Both the position numbers and the translations under genes were made by a program. The notes beneath the pieces were generated by a model. That model had not been told where the DNA came from and did not search any database. It saw only the letters and a program-made list of their open reading frames with translations. Positions 42,065 to 54,733 of a DNA stretch of 64,000 bases are shown one piece after another; positions within the stretch are counted from its first letter, which is position 1, and every line of letters starts with the position of its first letter. The DNA comes from Calliphora vicina (lineage: Eukaryota > Arthropoda > Insecta > Diptera > Calliphoridae). Location: the NCBI RefSeq assembly GCF_958450345.1, contig NC_088781.1:45123357-45187356 (forward strand), written 5' to 3'.

Positions 42065-42169
42065 CAGGCGCGGATCTAGAGGGGGGAAATAGGAATTCCC
42101 CCCCAATACCGTCAAGAACAAATTTTAATTTACACCCTTCCCCCAATGGTTAACCTGGATCCACGCCTG
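42065..42169. mobile_element. 105-bp hAT-type MITE, degenerate TSD
   Basis: Left end CAGGCGCGGATCTAG, right end CTGGATCCACGCCTG, inverted to each other. The flanks GTGTAGGG and TTGTAGGA match at 6 of 8 positions. A right-end fragment of the same family is at about 58905-58976. Confidence 0.75.
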
Positions 42170-43860
42170 TTGTAGGATATAATTACAACTTGTAGGAAAG
42201 GCCCAATAGCTTTCTATTTTTCCCCCCGTACTAACTTCTTAATCGATAATGTTTCCATTTATATTCCTGACTGTTGTCTTGCATATGTTTTTATTAAACT
42301 TTATGTATTAGTACATAAACATATTGTAGAGTGCTATATCCGTTTCCTTTTAAATTTAAACAAAACTAAATAAAACAAAAATATACTAAAATGAATTAAA
42401 ACCGATAGAAGTACAATATTTTGTATTTCGTTACAGGAAAAATGTTTAAAATCTACAAGAAAAGTATTAAGATTTGTTTAAGCTTTAAATAAAAGACATA
42501 AATATTTGAAACAGAATTCTTGTTTAGAATTTCAACTAGGACAACTTCAACCATACATAGAATGATTCAAAAAATATATCTTTAAATAGCATTTCAATCA
42601 CCTAGATTTTCTGCTTACACTCGCTACCTTTAAGTCAACAATCATCGGCTAAACCATTAAAGTACTTGCTAATGTATTTCTTTGCATCCATTTTCGTTAC
42701 TTGCAAGAAATATTTTAACAAGAAACAAGCTATTTTTACATTTCACTCCACTTTTTCCATTACATTCCTCGTAAATTTAAATAAAATTTTAACATGATGT
42801 TAAACGTAAAAACGAAGTAAATAAGAGAAAAAGAATAAAATCAACTTATGTATATTTAAAAGCATTTTACTAAGCTTTTGAGAAGTTCTGCATACTGCAA
42901 CATTATGTTGTTAAGGAACAAAGTTTTGGCGAAAATATAAAAAAAAAACAAGAAAACTAAAGAAAAACAGAATTTCTTCAGTTTGGTTGTTAATTTTCCG
43001 GTAAAAATCTGTCAACTTGTTAAAAAATGTTTTTCTTTTTTTCTGTTTGCACAAAAATATTTGTATCCTATTCTATTGTATTGTTGCCCTATAGTAGATC
43101 GATTGAGCAGTTCTTATAATATTACTCCTATTGAAGAACTTGTAATATGTATCTCAAAAAGCAATTATAATTTTGTATTTTGAACTGTGGCTTTAGTTAC
43201 AGACTTGATAACATTTCACTCGAAGGTCGAAATGCATTCTGACTTTTATTTGTTGTTCTGTCAGCTGTTTTGTGGTTAAGTGATGTCATAATTTTAGCAC
43301 GTGAAATTTTGTGTATGATTTTTTTTTTAAATCAAATTTTTACTAACTTTTAGTCGCCCGATCTATTCGAAATATGTTATATTAGTTTTACAATAAAATC
43401 GTATCATTATTATTGTTTTTTTACACTTAAACCTGCAACAATGCCCTGAGGCACTCTTCACCTTTTTGCACCTGGTTCCTAAACTTAATTTGCAAATTAG
43501 TTTCTGATGGCTGTTCTGAGTTTATTGGGTCATAATTACCCTAATAAAAATTATTCGACAAACTTTTTATAGATTTTTAAAGTTTGCGGGTTAGAGAGTT
43601 ACGAAAACTTTCAATAATTTGACACCCGAGTCTCTTCAAAAGAAACCTTAATCAATCTCTCCTCAATATCATTAGACTGAATGAAATTTTGGAATCACGC
43701 CAAAGAATGCACAGTACGTAAGACCTTGGAATCCAGATTTGAAGGAATTGGCTACTACTTACTATCGTACTACGACACTCAATATTAGACACAAACCGGA
43801 TGATATACGTCTGAAACAATAAATTAAATGTAGAAAAACTGCGTTTTCAGTTTTTCATTT
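42170..43860. other. Unassigned AT-rich intergenic sequence
   Basis: No supported ORF, RNA or repeat. Confidence 0.4.
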
Positions 43861-44745
43861 CGTGATCCTGTGTCCTTATGGTGAATATGTTCCATCGGTT
43901 TCAGAAGTGTTGATTTCAAGCCGGGCCAGTCAAAAAAGTTTGAATACCAAGAATTGGAGGCATTACTCCATGAGAATTGTTATAAAACTCAAAAAGAGCT
44001 TGCAAAATCATTGGGAGCTACTCAAGCAACAGTTTCAAAACATTTGCGAGTAGCAGAATTCATTCAAAAGAAGAAATTGGGTACCATACGAATTGAAGCC
44101 GAGAGACCTTGAAAGACGATTTGCGAAATGATGCTTAATTAAACACTATAATAGCAAATGTACCGAATCATTAATTGCGATGAAAAATGGATCCATTACA
44201 ATAACCCGAAGCGTAATAGATCGTATGTCAAGCCCGGCCAACCAGCCGAATCGACATCAATGCCCAATATCCATGGCGCTAAGGTGATTCTAAGTATTTG
44301 GTGGGAGCAAAATGGTCCTTCATATTATGTGCTGCTGAAATCATACCACACCATCACATGGAACCTGTACCGTACACAACTGATTCGTTTGAACCAAGCA
44401 TTGGCCAAAAATCGTCCATAACATGTGGCCAGAATATTCCATCATGACAACAATCAGCCACATGTTGTAATACCTGTTAAAAACTATATATAATGATGTT
44501 GTTTGGGAAGTTTTGCTTACCCGCTTTATTGTCCAGACCTCGCCACGTCCGACTACTATTTGTTGCGATCGAATCAGAACGCTCTCTCTGGGATACGCTT
44601 CACTTTGGAACAGAATATCGGATATTGGCTCGATTTGTTCTTGACCTCAAAAGATGAGCTGTTCTTTTGGCTCGGAATCCAAGTGTTGCCAGAAAGATGG
44701 GAAAGGGTCATAGCTAATAATGGCCAATACTTTGTATAAATGTAT
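43861..44745 (+). pseudogene. mariner transposase relic M5 (most complete core)
   Basis: Landmarks in order, in shifting plus frames: YGEYVPSVSE, KSLGATQATVSKHLRVAEFI, MYRIINCDEKWIHYNN (first Asp), SYVKPGQPAESTSMPNIHG, NLYRTQLIRLNQALAKNRP, a segment equivalent to VFHHDNNQPHV (second Asp), YCPDLATSDYYLLRSNQNAL (third Asp) and IGYWLDLFLTSKDELFFWLG. Several frameshifts separate these blocks, so it is inactive. Confidence 0.85.
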
Positions 44746-44764
44746 TCCTGTTAAATTTTATTTT

Positions 44765-44885
44765 GATAAGAAAATGTTTAAGAGATTTATGATCGTTATA
44801 GTGATTATCGGAAGGAGCCGTATATGGAAGCTAGGACCGATCATCATAAAATTAGGTGACGTGACTTCCGTTTCGTTACGTTAAG
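44765..44885 (-). repeat. Family A fragment
   Basis: TTTAAGAGATTTATGATCGT, then TATAGTGATTATCGGAAGGA and CCGATCATCATAAAATTAGG match the reverse-strand text of family A4 (TTTAAGCGATTTATGCACGT and so on). Confidence 0.6.
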
Positions 44886-47800
44886 AGTGCTCAATTTGTT
44901 GCTAGTAGAATGCTTTAGTAACTCGGTTCTAGATATTGAATTTTCATTAAAGTACAAAGTATGTTTCTAAGCTATGACCTGTTAATACATCCATTAGCCT
45001 CAAAATGTTCTTATATACTGAGGCTACATTTTCCTCGCAACAGAATAGCACAGTTCCTATCCTGGTCTCACAGCGATTTTTAATGTTATCTCACATCCAT
45101 TCCCGTATTGAAGGAATTAAATCTTTGAACATCCTATCAAAGTCAGTAAGAGACATAATGTAGACAGTAGTTTGATGTAAGAACAAGAGTAGAAAATTTA
45201 AGATCAATATGTACTTGACTTTCAGCATCCAGTAATTAAGTAAAGGTCTATTGGAGTTAGATGCAGTATATTTCACAGCCTATGCAATACTAGTGCGTAG
45301 TACAACCGGGTTCAAGAAGGACTCTGAAGTTTGCCCTCAACATATTTCCTTCCTGTTGCGGGCCAATATCCTAGATATTCATACGTCAATGTTGAAAGTA
45401 TTATTGCGGTGTACATCTATTTACTCATCCTATGACTCAATACTATAGTAAGCTGCCATGGATAACAATTAAATTTCAAGTGAACTTCCAATGGTCCTTA
45501 CAACTTCGTGCAGGGCAGTCACCACTGATCGTCCCTCAGTCAATGAGTCATTCTAAGATTTTCATCAGGAAATATTATAGGTTTATTCTCTCAGTATGAA
45601 AATTTATGTTAGTAGCATTCCTTGTAATCAGGAAATATATAATTATTGTAAATTGTAATAGATATTTTGATTCTGTAGTGATTTGAAGTGATACATATTG
45701 TAAAAGTCATTTGGGACATAGAAATCTGAAAGATTACTTCTTCTATATGTAAAGTAGCAACTTATGTCAATGCACAAGGATGTTTATGATATTCCTTGGT
45801 ATTTGGCTACTAAATAATTGCTAGTTTAGCTAGATTCTAATAGGTACAAGACTGTATCTCCACGATATTGTCTTTATTGCAGGGATTCGTCTATAGTGTC
45901 ATTTGTTATTTGAAGATCTGAAAATGAAGCTCAGTTCCATTTTGATCCTTGATACCATGGATTACTGTAAACAATCTGGTTTTCTGCTATGATCTCTGAT
46001 GAACCAACTATATGTGACTCTTTTGTTCGAATGAAGCATTAAACAGAATTACGAGTAGTTTGTCTTATATTCGACAAAGACAAATTTTTGGTTGTCGGAT
46101 CAATAATGCGTTAAATAATCAAAGTTTTGTTACGTTAGAAAAGCGATAATAGAATAACTTCTATTATATGTTCAAGAAAATTGCAAAGGTCCGATGTTGA
46201 GAACTTATTGGGAGACTTTATAGAAGATGATCATCAAAAAATCAAGTAATTTACATAACTGACGAAAATATTAGCAGCCTATAATAATCATAAAAGGGTC
46301 TACAATGTAAGTCCAGATGGGACCAGATGATACAGAAACTTCTTGTTTGGCCTGGCTTGCAAGTGGAAATTGGCTGATTATTGTGCTCTTCATATGTAGT
46401 TTTTCATACATCTCCTTGATCTCTTTGTATCCATAATAGTTATTGTTTTACATCACAACAAACGTTCCTTTGTAATTAATGCAAGTATTCATAGTCTTAG
46501 TGTTTAAGGAAACCTTTGAAGTCCTTCTCGTTTGATTTAGCCACCGTCTAAAAACTGCCCTGTAGCTCATACCAAAGTCGGCATAGTCCCACACCATTTG
46601 CCATTTCCTTCCATGTTCCCTATTTTCAAACAAAATTCAACAATGATTAAAAACTTTTTTATTTAATTTTATATTTTTCTCAGCACTTTTTCTGTGTTTT
46701 TCTGTGCCACATACATGCATGTCTAAGGTTCTTGGCAAATGCATTAATGTATTGCCTACATTAGGGAGCTCTCATCAACCTACAAATGGAGTAGAGTAAT
46801 GAAGTTTTACTTCATTTTTTTAGCTTCTTTTTATAAAAAAATGTCTACAAAGTTTTCACTATGTGTGGTTGCAAGCAACAACATTCAGTTTTTTTTATTG
46901 TATATTTAAAATGAGAAAAAAGCCGGTAGAGAAAATTGTAGAAAAAAAACTACTATTAAGTTTTTAATTAAGTCGTTATTGTTAAATGAGAATAAATGCT
47001 TAAATAAGCAAAAATGTATTTAAAATGAAGTCGTGTGTATTAGAAATGAAATATGCTTATATGCCTGAAAACACACTAGGGATTAGTAAAACTTTGTGGC
47101 TCTAGCCCAAAAGTATACTACAACTTTTTTGTTTTCTAATTACATACTCAGGCCACACATACAAAAGGCAACAAAACAATTCAATAGCAATAGGCTTTTT
47201 ATACAAAAAAAAAATAAAACCACATTTTCCAATTAATCATTACTCATTAATGAAATCTCTAAATGGTCGATGAAACACAGGACCCCAAGTCTTCATAAAA
47301 CATCTACATAAAAACACACTCTCATAACGAAGCTCAACCGGAGGACCAAAAACATAATCCTAAATGTTATGAGTGCTGTGGTGACCATGCAGACAGACAG
47401 ACGGATAGACATAAATGTACTTTGACTGTAAAGTAAATCATTACAGTTCGTTTTCATGTTTTTTCTATTGCTGTCGATAATCTAAATCAAATTTTATCGT
47501 TGGCAAAATCTAACATTCCTGGGGAATTCATTTTCATAGGGTTGTATAGCAAACTTTATGCAAAAAAAAAAAACTGTTATAAATGTTAATTGCCATGGTA
47601 TGCAAAAGCTTCCACAAAATCCTTTATTTTTATTTTCACAATACATCCCCCTTCCCCCAACAACAATGTTCTTAATAAATGTTTTTTATCATGTTTTACA
47701 ACAGTTTTAGTCTAGTACGACGACTGCAACATACAATAAATATTTAATGTTATGGAGTTTGGTTGGATTTTCCTCTACAACTTGTTGTCAACAGTAGTGG

Positions 47801-48530
47801 TTTGTTTCCAGAACTATTGTTGTTGCTCTTGAAAGGATTTTCAATAGTATTGAATGGTGTTTGCTATATAGAGTGTTAATGAAGTTTCAAATAATGCAGC
47901 CAGTTACTTAATTTCAATGATTATCTGGCAGTTTTTTTTGTTACAAACTGAAAATAAATTTGAATGTTTAGTGCAGCAGAAAAAAAAAATGAAATTTATA
48001 ATGGGTGATTAAGAGAAATTTAGTAGGATAGAAAACGCATTCATAAATGATAAACAATAATGAATGGTTATTGTAGTTAGATTGGTCTGGTATACACGAG
48101 GGTTGTGTTAAAGTTGGTGTTAAATATTTTTTTAAGAATTTTAACTCTTGGTAGCAGAAACTTAGAACATGTCTTTCGATATTAAGTCAGGCTTGTTTTT
48201 CAAACCTGTATGTGGAGCCGTTTGTATGAGGGAAAAGTAGAATATAGATATTTCCAACTCCAATGAAAGTTTAATTTGTATGTGGAGACCATGTCTCAAA
48301 GTTTTTATCCTGGCTTCAGTATTTTGTGAGATGGATCAAAGGATAATAAGTCCTTTTTGAAGACTTTTATGGTTTCTTTTAGGCCGAGGTATCGGTCATT
48401 AGGAGAGCAGCCAACTGGTTTACAGGTTATCTGGTAGGGAGCCTCGATGTCGGAAAATGATATACTGCATATGTAGCATTCCGCTGTCGACGTGTAAACA
48501 ACGTATAAATAATGTATAACATGAACTTGC
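44886..48530. other. Unassigned intergenic sequence
   Basis: About 3.6 kb without a recognisable gene. Short ORFs of about 60 aa show no motif. A CAGACAGACAGACGGATAGA tract near 47392 may be a scrap of family A or B. Confidence 0.4.
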
Positions 48531-48539
48531 CCAAACAAT

Positions 48540-49118
48540 TTGGGATATTACGGGGATGATATGGCCTGCGTTGGACTGTAAAAGCTCGTCGTATCTACTT
48601 GGTTTACAACGAATACGACTCAGCAATATGGTGGCGATGATCAACCTGCATTGCACTTTCGGTACCCGTGCTGCAAGACTTGGGCTGCATCACCACGACT
48701 TCTGTAGGAGTTGTCAAAATAAGTAGGAGGAAGAGACCATCTTACAGATGGTTAATAAGAGGCATGCAAATGGCACCTCATAGTGGTCCGGTATCTTTCG
48801 AATGATGGTCTGCGATCTCAGAATTTCTTCTCTCCTCTAACTCCTCTAACTTCTATCTATAATTTGTATTATTAACTCTACTCTTGCTAAACCCACACCT
48901 TAACTAATCGCCTTCGCACTTCCTTCACTTCTCTCCCTCTTCTCTTCTTTATTTTTTGGACACAAGACTCTAGTCTTACTAAACTTATCGTTCAACTAAT
49001 CGCATTCCCATTTCATTTACTTCTCTCCCTCTTCTCTTCTTTATTTTTTAAGCGACCAATCGATGGACACAACGCGAAAGGCTTTGGACGGCTAACTGCT
49101 AACTGCTAACCAAACCTA
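48540..49118 (+). pseudogene. LINE RNase H tail and 3' UTR relic
   Basis: Plus strand: WPALDCKSSSYLLGLQRIRL, SNMVAMINLHCTFGTRAARL and GLHHHDFCRSCQNK, a stop, then EEETI. This is the C-terminal Cys-motif tail of I/LOA-type LINEs. The 3' region has two copies of ACTTCTCTCCCTCTTCTCTT then CTTTATTTTTT about 100 bp apart, and ends in a (GCTAACT)n then CCTAAC tail. Confidence 0.68.
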
Positions 49119-49785
49119 ACGTGAGATAGATGGTTTGTGCGATTCAGAGGTGATGATTTTGACACGGAAGACAAAGATCGCCTAGGCCAGCCTAAACTGT
49201 TTGAAGATCAAGAATTGGAGGTATTATTACATGAAGATTGTTTCAAAACTAAGACTTAGTTCTCAAGCAGCAATTTCTGCCAGCAGCAGAATTCATCCAA
49301 AAGCCGGAAAATTGGGGACCATACGAATTGAAGCCATGAAATTATGCTTGAACGCTATTAAAGAAAATAATTATTGCACCGAATTATTACTTGCGATGAA
49401 AAATGGATCCACTATGATAAAACAAAGATTAGGAAATTGTATGTGAAGATCGGCCAATCAACAGAATCGACACCGAATATAAATGGAGCTAAATGGAGCT
49501 CTGTATTTGGTTGGGAGCTGATAAAATCTAATCAGACCATCACAGGGAACCTGCACCGAACACAACTGATTCATTTGAAGCGAGCATTGGCCTAAAAACT
49601 CCCAGAACATGCGGACAGACAAAAAGTCGTAATATTCCATCATGTCAACACACGGTCACATGTTGCAATACCTGTTAAAAACTATTTATAATGAAGTGGT
49701 TGGGAAGTTTCGCCTCACTCACCCTTATAGTCTAGACCTTGCCCAGTCCGACTACTATTTGTTTTAATCGATGCTGAACTAGGCT
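49119..49785 (+). pseudogene. mariner transposase relic M6, 5' part
   Basis: Contains WFVRFRGDDFDTEDKDRLGQ, HRIITCDEKWIHYDKTKIRK (first Asp), KSNQTITGNLHRTQLIHLKR and, in another frame, a YSLDLAQSDYYLF-like segment, the region of the third Asp. It is cut by a hAT-like element and resumes at about 50512. Confidence 0.8.
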
Positions 49786-50511
49786 ATTCAGTCGGTTAAC
49801 CGATTAATTTTGGTAGTTTAACTGTTCGATTAATTTGTGTCGGTTAACCGAAATTTCTTTTTTTTTGCACTTTAACATATTTTTTTTTTCTAATTTTCCA
49901 TTTTAATTCAAATACAAATGTCAAAGTAAAATTACATATTGTTTTCGAAGATTCAAGAAATATGTTTAGTGAGTATAACTGATATATTTAATTTACATGT
50001 AATTGTCGGATGAGAACATGATAATAGATGAAACTGGAGACACTACTGAAACGAGTTTTTATCAGAACTTATCAGAATTATTAAAAGTATTTAAAATCTA
50101 AAAAGTCCAAAAAGGACTACAATGGTATAATGGAGGATTTTATATGCTTAGAAAAAACTAAAAAAATAACTGACAAATTGAATATTCTTTATCATGTCTT
50201 ACTTTCGATTTCTCCAACATCTACAATCAGCGAGAGTTTTTTTTTCAAGTCGAGTTTTATTAAAACTAAAGAAAATTATTTACTTTTTGGTTGAATTGTT
50301 ATGTTTTGTTTATTTTTTATGTTTTTGTTCTTTTTATTAATAAAATACTTCAATAAGTACACAAAATTCGTGATTTAGTTTCAGTTTAACATTTAAATAC
50401 AAATTATTCGGTTAATCGAATAATTTAAAATTAACCGATTAAATCTAAACCCCGATTAATTATTTGCTCGATTAACCGATTAAACCAGAAACCCGATTAA
50501 TTGAATACACT
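49783..50511. mobile_element. hAT-like element with CGATTAACCGATT subterminal repeats, inside mariner M6
   Basis: The ends carry GTCGGTTAACCGATTAATTT and multiple CGGTTAATCGA / CGATTAACCGATT motifs on both sides. The outermost TAGGCTATTCA and TGAATACACTA are imperfectly inverted. A plus-strand remnant at about 50195-50285 reads SISPTSTISESFFSS, the hAT C-terminal dimerisation motif. Mariner sequence continues on each side, so it inserted into M6. A clear 8-bp TSD is not visible. Confidence 0.7.
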
Positions 50512-50615
50512 ATGGAATAAGCTTCACTTTGGAACAGAATATCCGATATTGGCTTGATTCTTTCTTGGCCTAAAAAGATGAGCAGATCTTTTGGCTCGGA
50601 ATACTTATGTTTTCA
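50512..50615 (+). pseudogene. mariner relic M6, 3' part
   Basis: AAGCTTCACTTTGGAACAGA then ATATCCGATATTGGCTTGAT and TTCTTGGCCTAAAAAGATGA match the C-terminal coding end (FTLEQNIRYWLDSFLAxKDE) found in M5 and M8. Confidence 0.8.
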
Positions 50616-51590
50616 GTACAATAAAAATGTTGAACTCATTTGATTCCAACAAATATATATTGATTTCATAAAGCACAGTTTTTTATAAATTATCTTCGAA
50701 GCAGATATGATTAGGGGACTTTGGAAATAAATATAATAATAGACCAGGTAAATATAATTGTCAGGATTAGATGATATATAATAAAATATTATCCTCTGGA
50801 GAAACTGATTACCAAATGGTTTATGCTACAAATAAACTTACTCAATTAAATCCCAGATTAATAACAAAAAAACCCTACAATGAAGTTACATTATGAAGAA
50901 TAACAATATTCAATTCATTTCAATGTCCATATTTTGTATTATTTTGTATTGTAATAATATTAAAACTGGGAAATTTAATTAACATAAATGCATTTCCTAA
51001 ATGTTTAAGGGGTTAGGTGGGAAAGATTTTATTAAATAAATAAAAATGTTAAAAAAAGGCAATGAGAATACTAAATATCTTTAAACCATAAACTGAACTG
51101 ATATTTCTAATTGAGTTTTATTAACAGGAAAATATGAGAGAGTAATGCAACTTAGCCAAAGAATTAAATCGCACGCTGCTATATTAACAGTATAACAAAT
51201 GGAGGTAGTCACAGGTTCAAATCAAAGCTGGTACATGTAAGTGAGCCCTAGTAAGGTTGATGAATCACTACGATATACGACTGTGTGGGAGAGCAGGACA
51301 CTGCGATATTGAAGATATCATGTTTGCGAACAGGACTTGAAATTATCCTTAGAGGTAAGAAAAAGATTGAAACCGCCACTTAGTCATTACCTTCGCATAG
51401 TTTTTTGGAGTTGATCTTGCTCCACACTAATCGGTCATTGAGGTGCTTATTGTAAGATCTACGAGCAGCTATTACCTAGATTGAACACTACAAGTACGAA
51501 ATTGACAAGAGCGATGTTAGAGTAATCATGGATATGATTTCGTATTACTGCCCAGTTACTAGATCTAGGTCGATCAGATGGGACAACGAA
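50616..51590. other. Unassigned intergenic sequence
   Basis: No gene or repeat recognised. Confidence 0.4.
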
Positions 51591-51599
51591 CAGGTGCTC

Positions 51600-52545
51600 C
51601 TATGAAATTTATAGCTTTTTAGCTATACATATTCTGTTTTACCAAATTTCTTTCCGCCAAGCCATTTTTTCAGGTTTGGAAATAAGAAATAGTAACTCGG
51701 GGCTAAGTCCGTAAAATAGGGTGAAGGAAGGAGGAATTCGTAGCCTAATTCATGAAGTTTTGCGATGGAAACTACACATGTGTGTACCCTTGCATTATCA
51801 CAGTGAAATTGCGATCGATTTTTTCAAATCCTAATTAAAATGAATCAATAAGTTAGCATAATATTCGCCATTGATTTGTTTTAGACTTTTAAAGATAGTC
51901 AATGTGATTTATACCGCGTGCATCCCAAAAAACGGACGTCATGAGTATATTGGTTGACCTTGACCTTGACCTTCTTTGGCGCCGCCTCGTTCCCAAAATC
52001 CACTGTTTTGACTGCTGTTTGGTATCTGGTGTGAAGTTTCCTTCACTGTTAAGAAACGGCGAAAAAACTCGTTAATATTGCAATTTATCAACGCCAAACA
52101 CTCCTGAGAAGTTGTCACACGATTGGTTTTGTGGTCGATTGTGAACAAACGTGGCATCTATCATGCGGAAGCTTTCTTGTTTTCAAGTGATCATTCAAAT
52201 CTGATCTTTCAATCTCCGATCGGCCAACACCATACCGTGAATTTTTTCAATTGTTTCGGGTGTAGAGACCTCAATTGGGAGTCCATAACGTTCAGCATTT
52301 TCGTACTTGCACGGTCACAATGAATAATGCTTAATGAGCACACGAAATTCACTTGTTTTCCATTTTCTCCTCAAGTCACTTGGTAGCCCGCTATGAATAG
52401 TTGTCAAACACAAACTAAATGACACAGCTTGTTAAAATTCTTATAAAAATCAACTAACAGATAACTGTTGACAGGAGCAATGTTTCCGTTTTATTTAAGA
52501 GGCAGAAAATTAAAATGTCACGGACTTTTTGTCCCGCCATCGTAC
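51600..52545 (-). pseudogene. irritans-type mariner relic
   Basis: Minus strand in several frames: TPETIEKIHGMVLADRRLKD, LFTIDHKTNRVTTSQECLAL, TSVFWDARGI-like text, CDNARVHTCVVSIAKLHELG, PYFTDLAPSYYFLFPNLKKW and LGGKKFG. These are the hallmarks of an irritans-subfamily mariner, including HxDNARxH and YxxDLAPSDYxLF, and clearly differ from M1-M9. Frameshifts and stops abound. Its 5' region is shared with the relic at 23085-23250. Confidence 0.8.
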
Positions 52546-52634
52546 ATATGCCGCCTTCGTATTGTGGACTAAAGTAAAACGGATGACTTCGATGACTCTG
52601 ATAAGGTCTATCACCTCATTTTTGTATATATTAA

Positions 52635-53060
52635 GCTACGTTTCCGCATACACCGAAAACGAAATTCCATACATTTGCACCGAAAAGAAGTTCGTTTCAG
52701 AAATCGGCAAAGAAAATTGGGAACGAAACGGCACCGATCAGTAACGAAAAACCTGTCATTTGGGGCCGGAACGAAAACAACTTCAAGTAGGTTGTTTTCG
52801 GTGCTGTAGAAACGAAATTATTTTTTAATTTCAAATTTAAAGAAAATCAAAATGAATTAAAAAAAATAAATTTTATTTATTGGAAGAGGAAAAAATAATA
52901 GATTTTGTCAAAAATAATGAAATTTTATTTAATGTGCGACATCCAAAATTAAAAAATAATTTCGTTTCTGTTTTATGCCGCAACGCACGATAACAATTCA
53001 GATACGAGACGGTGACGAACACCAACGTTTTTCGGTTTAGTTTTACTAGGTCCCTAATTA
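52635..53060 (+). repeat. Possible PIF/Harbinger-type relic with MADF-domain fragment
   Basis: Plus strand at about 52875-52970 reads LLEEEKIIDFVKNNEILFNV followed by RHPKLKNN, which fits the start of a MADF DNA-binding domain (often the second protein of PIF/Harbinger elements). It lies near inverted copies of GAAACGAAATTATTTTTTAA (near 52811 and 52960). Boundaries and superfamily are uncertain. A host MADF gene fragment is the alternative. Confidence 0.4.
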
Positions 53061-53199
53061 TGCTATTGAAGCTATCCTGTACATTCCTCTCTTAAACATA
53101 TTGATAAAGGAGGTGACCTTGTGTTTGGACTACTGGGTACCGATTTCACAGAATCAGACGAACTGACTGGACAAAACCTTTACATTAGGATATCGTTAT

Positions 53200-53900
53200 C
53201 TTCTTTGGTGTTGGTCAGTAATTTTGAAGTCCTTATACCTGAAAGAGTTTAATGGTCAGATCAGGCTGGTCAGTTGGCCTGAGAATGTTGATCAGATTTG
53301 GTTCACTGATAGTTGCGAAAAGTTAAATGGTGACGATATTTATGGCCCAACTTTTCAAATCCTCATTCTCATGTGTACTACGCATTAAGGGGGAGATTGA
53401 AGCGTTTGAGGTAAAGTCAGGTATCATCATCGATTGCGTTACATATCTAAACGAACTTAGGGTCCATAATATTTCATGGGTTTAATTGTACTGGGTACAT
53501 GTTCAAGGGTGCCATGCTGGCAAAGAACGGGCCGATTGTTTGGTCAATCTTTCCTTGGAATTGCGCAAATTTTTGCTAGAGAGAGGATTTATTCTTTAAT
53601 TGAATCGGTATATGCTCGCAATTGTGGTGATTTATCTGGGCTTAGTCAGGCAAAACAGTTTATTACTCTATCCAGGGATAAATTCTATAACCTAATATCG
53701 CTCGAAAGGAACGATCCTAGAGTAGTAACGGGATTATTTACCAGACATTTGCTATGGGCAATCTTAAGACAAAACTTTACATATTTAGTGATATATAGCT
53801 CTGAGCATGTACCTTGTTATAAACCTCTGAAGGGTTATTCAGGACGAAGTGACACGGAAGGGCTATAATGGCCCGGTAGATGTTTTTGATATCTCTACAA
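53200..53900 (+). pseudogene. LINE RNase H relic
   Basis: Plus frames: QIWFTDSCEKLNGDDIYGP (first RNase H Asp, T-D-S/G-S), LRVHNISWV, then LYWVHVQGCHAGKERADCLV (equivalent to WVPGHxGIxGNExAD), SLSRDKFYNLI-like text and RNDPRVVTGLFTRHLLWAIL (LTGxxTGHCLL). Order and spacing fit a LINE RNase H domain of the I/LOA kind. Frame breaks make it dead. The 130-aa ORF at 53476-53868 lies within it. Confidence 0.68.
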
Positions 53901-54562
53901 ACATTATAAGAAACCTGGCTCTGTTGCGGCGACGTTAAGAGCTACACAACTGATCGTATGCACACAGTGGTCCATATAATCTTTATTTAAACATTTTAAT
54001 AATTTCAAAACAAGAAACATCCGATTCCCTTAAACAGTATTTTAAAAAATTGAACTGCAATATAAAACCGCATTTAAACATGAAAAACAATTACAATAAA
54101 TATGCAGCAGAAGGAGGCAGGAATAAAACAACGACAGCAAGCAACAACAAGGACATTAACACAACAAAACAAAAAATATAAAACTCATTTAGTAGAGACA
54201 AACGAATGAATACAAACATGTTGTGTTCAGTTGATTGCCTCGTAAAGTGTGCAAATTTTTGGATGGATGTGTAAATATATATTTCTATTATTACTACTCT
54301 GCCATGTCTGTCCCTACAATGAAACATTCGTCCGTTTGTCTGGCAGAATTTTGAGTGAGTGAGCTTTAACTCTGTATATATATGACCATTTTATATACCA
54401 AAGTATATTTGTTTGTTTGTTTGTTTACTGAAAATAGATTAAAATCCTTGGTTACAATAAAATTCTGCCCAAAAGTAAAACACAAAAAAAAATGCAGAAA
54501 AAAATGTAATAATACCAACCACAAGTTCACATGCATGCATGCCAACACTAGGAAATAGGGAA
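53901..54562. other. Unassigned intergenic sequence
   Basis: AT-rich with a TTTGTTTGTTTGTTTGTTTA tract near 54406. No gene recognised. Confidence 0.4.
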
Positions 54563-54733
54563 CAGTGGGACTGATAACAAACTTCTAAATGAAGTATTTT
54601 TTGAATATTTTTTGTTTAAGAGATGTCAAATTTAAAAACAAGCGGATACTCGTTTGAACTGACAAAAAGTATAAAGTGATTTTAAGATGTATGCTTTGAT
54701 TATTTCCAAAAATATTTTCGCTCTGCCCCACTG
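54563..54733. mobile_element. MITE-like element with CAGTGGG ends
   Basis: Left end CAGTGGGACTGATAAC, right end GCTCTGCCCCACTG, inverted at the outer 7-9 bp, 171 bp. The right end (CAGTGGGGCAGA in reverse) matches the starts at 61355 and 63149. No target duplication is visible, so it may be a deleted or composite copy. Confidence 0.5.

Noticed and set aside
45091..45448. Short ORFs of 61 and 65 aa
   Set aside because: No recognisable motif and length expected by chance in AT-rich DNA.
46448..46633. 61-aa minus-strand ORF
   Set aside because: Some resemblance to a repeat-encoded helical segment, but no motif I can name and no flanking element.
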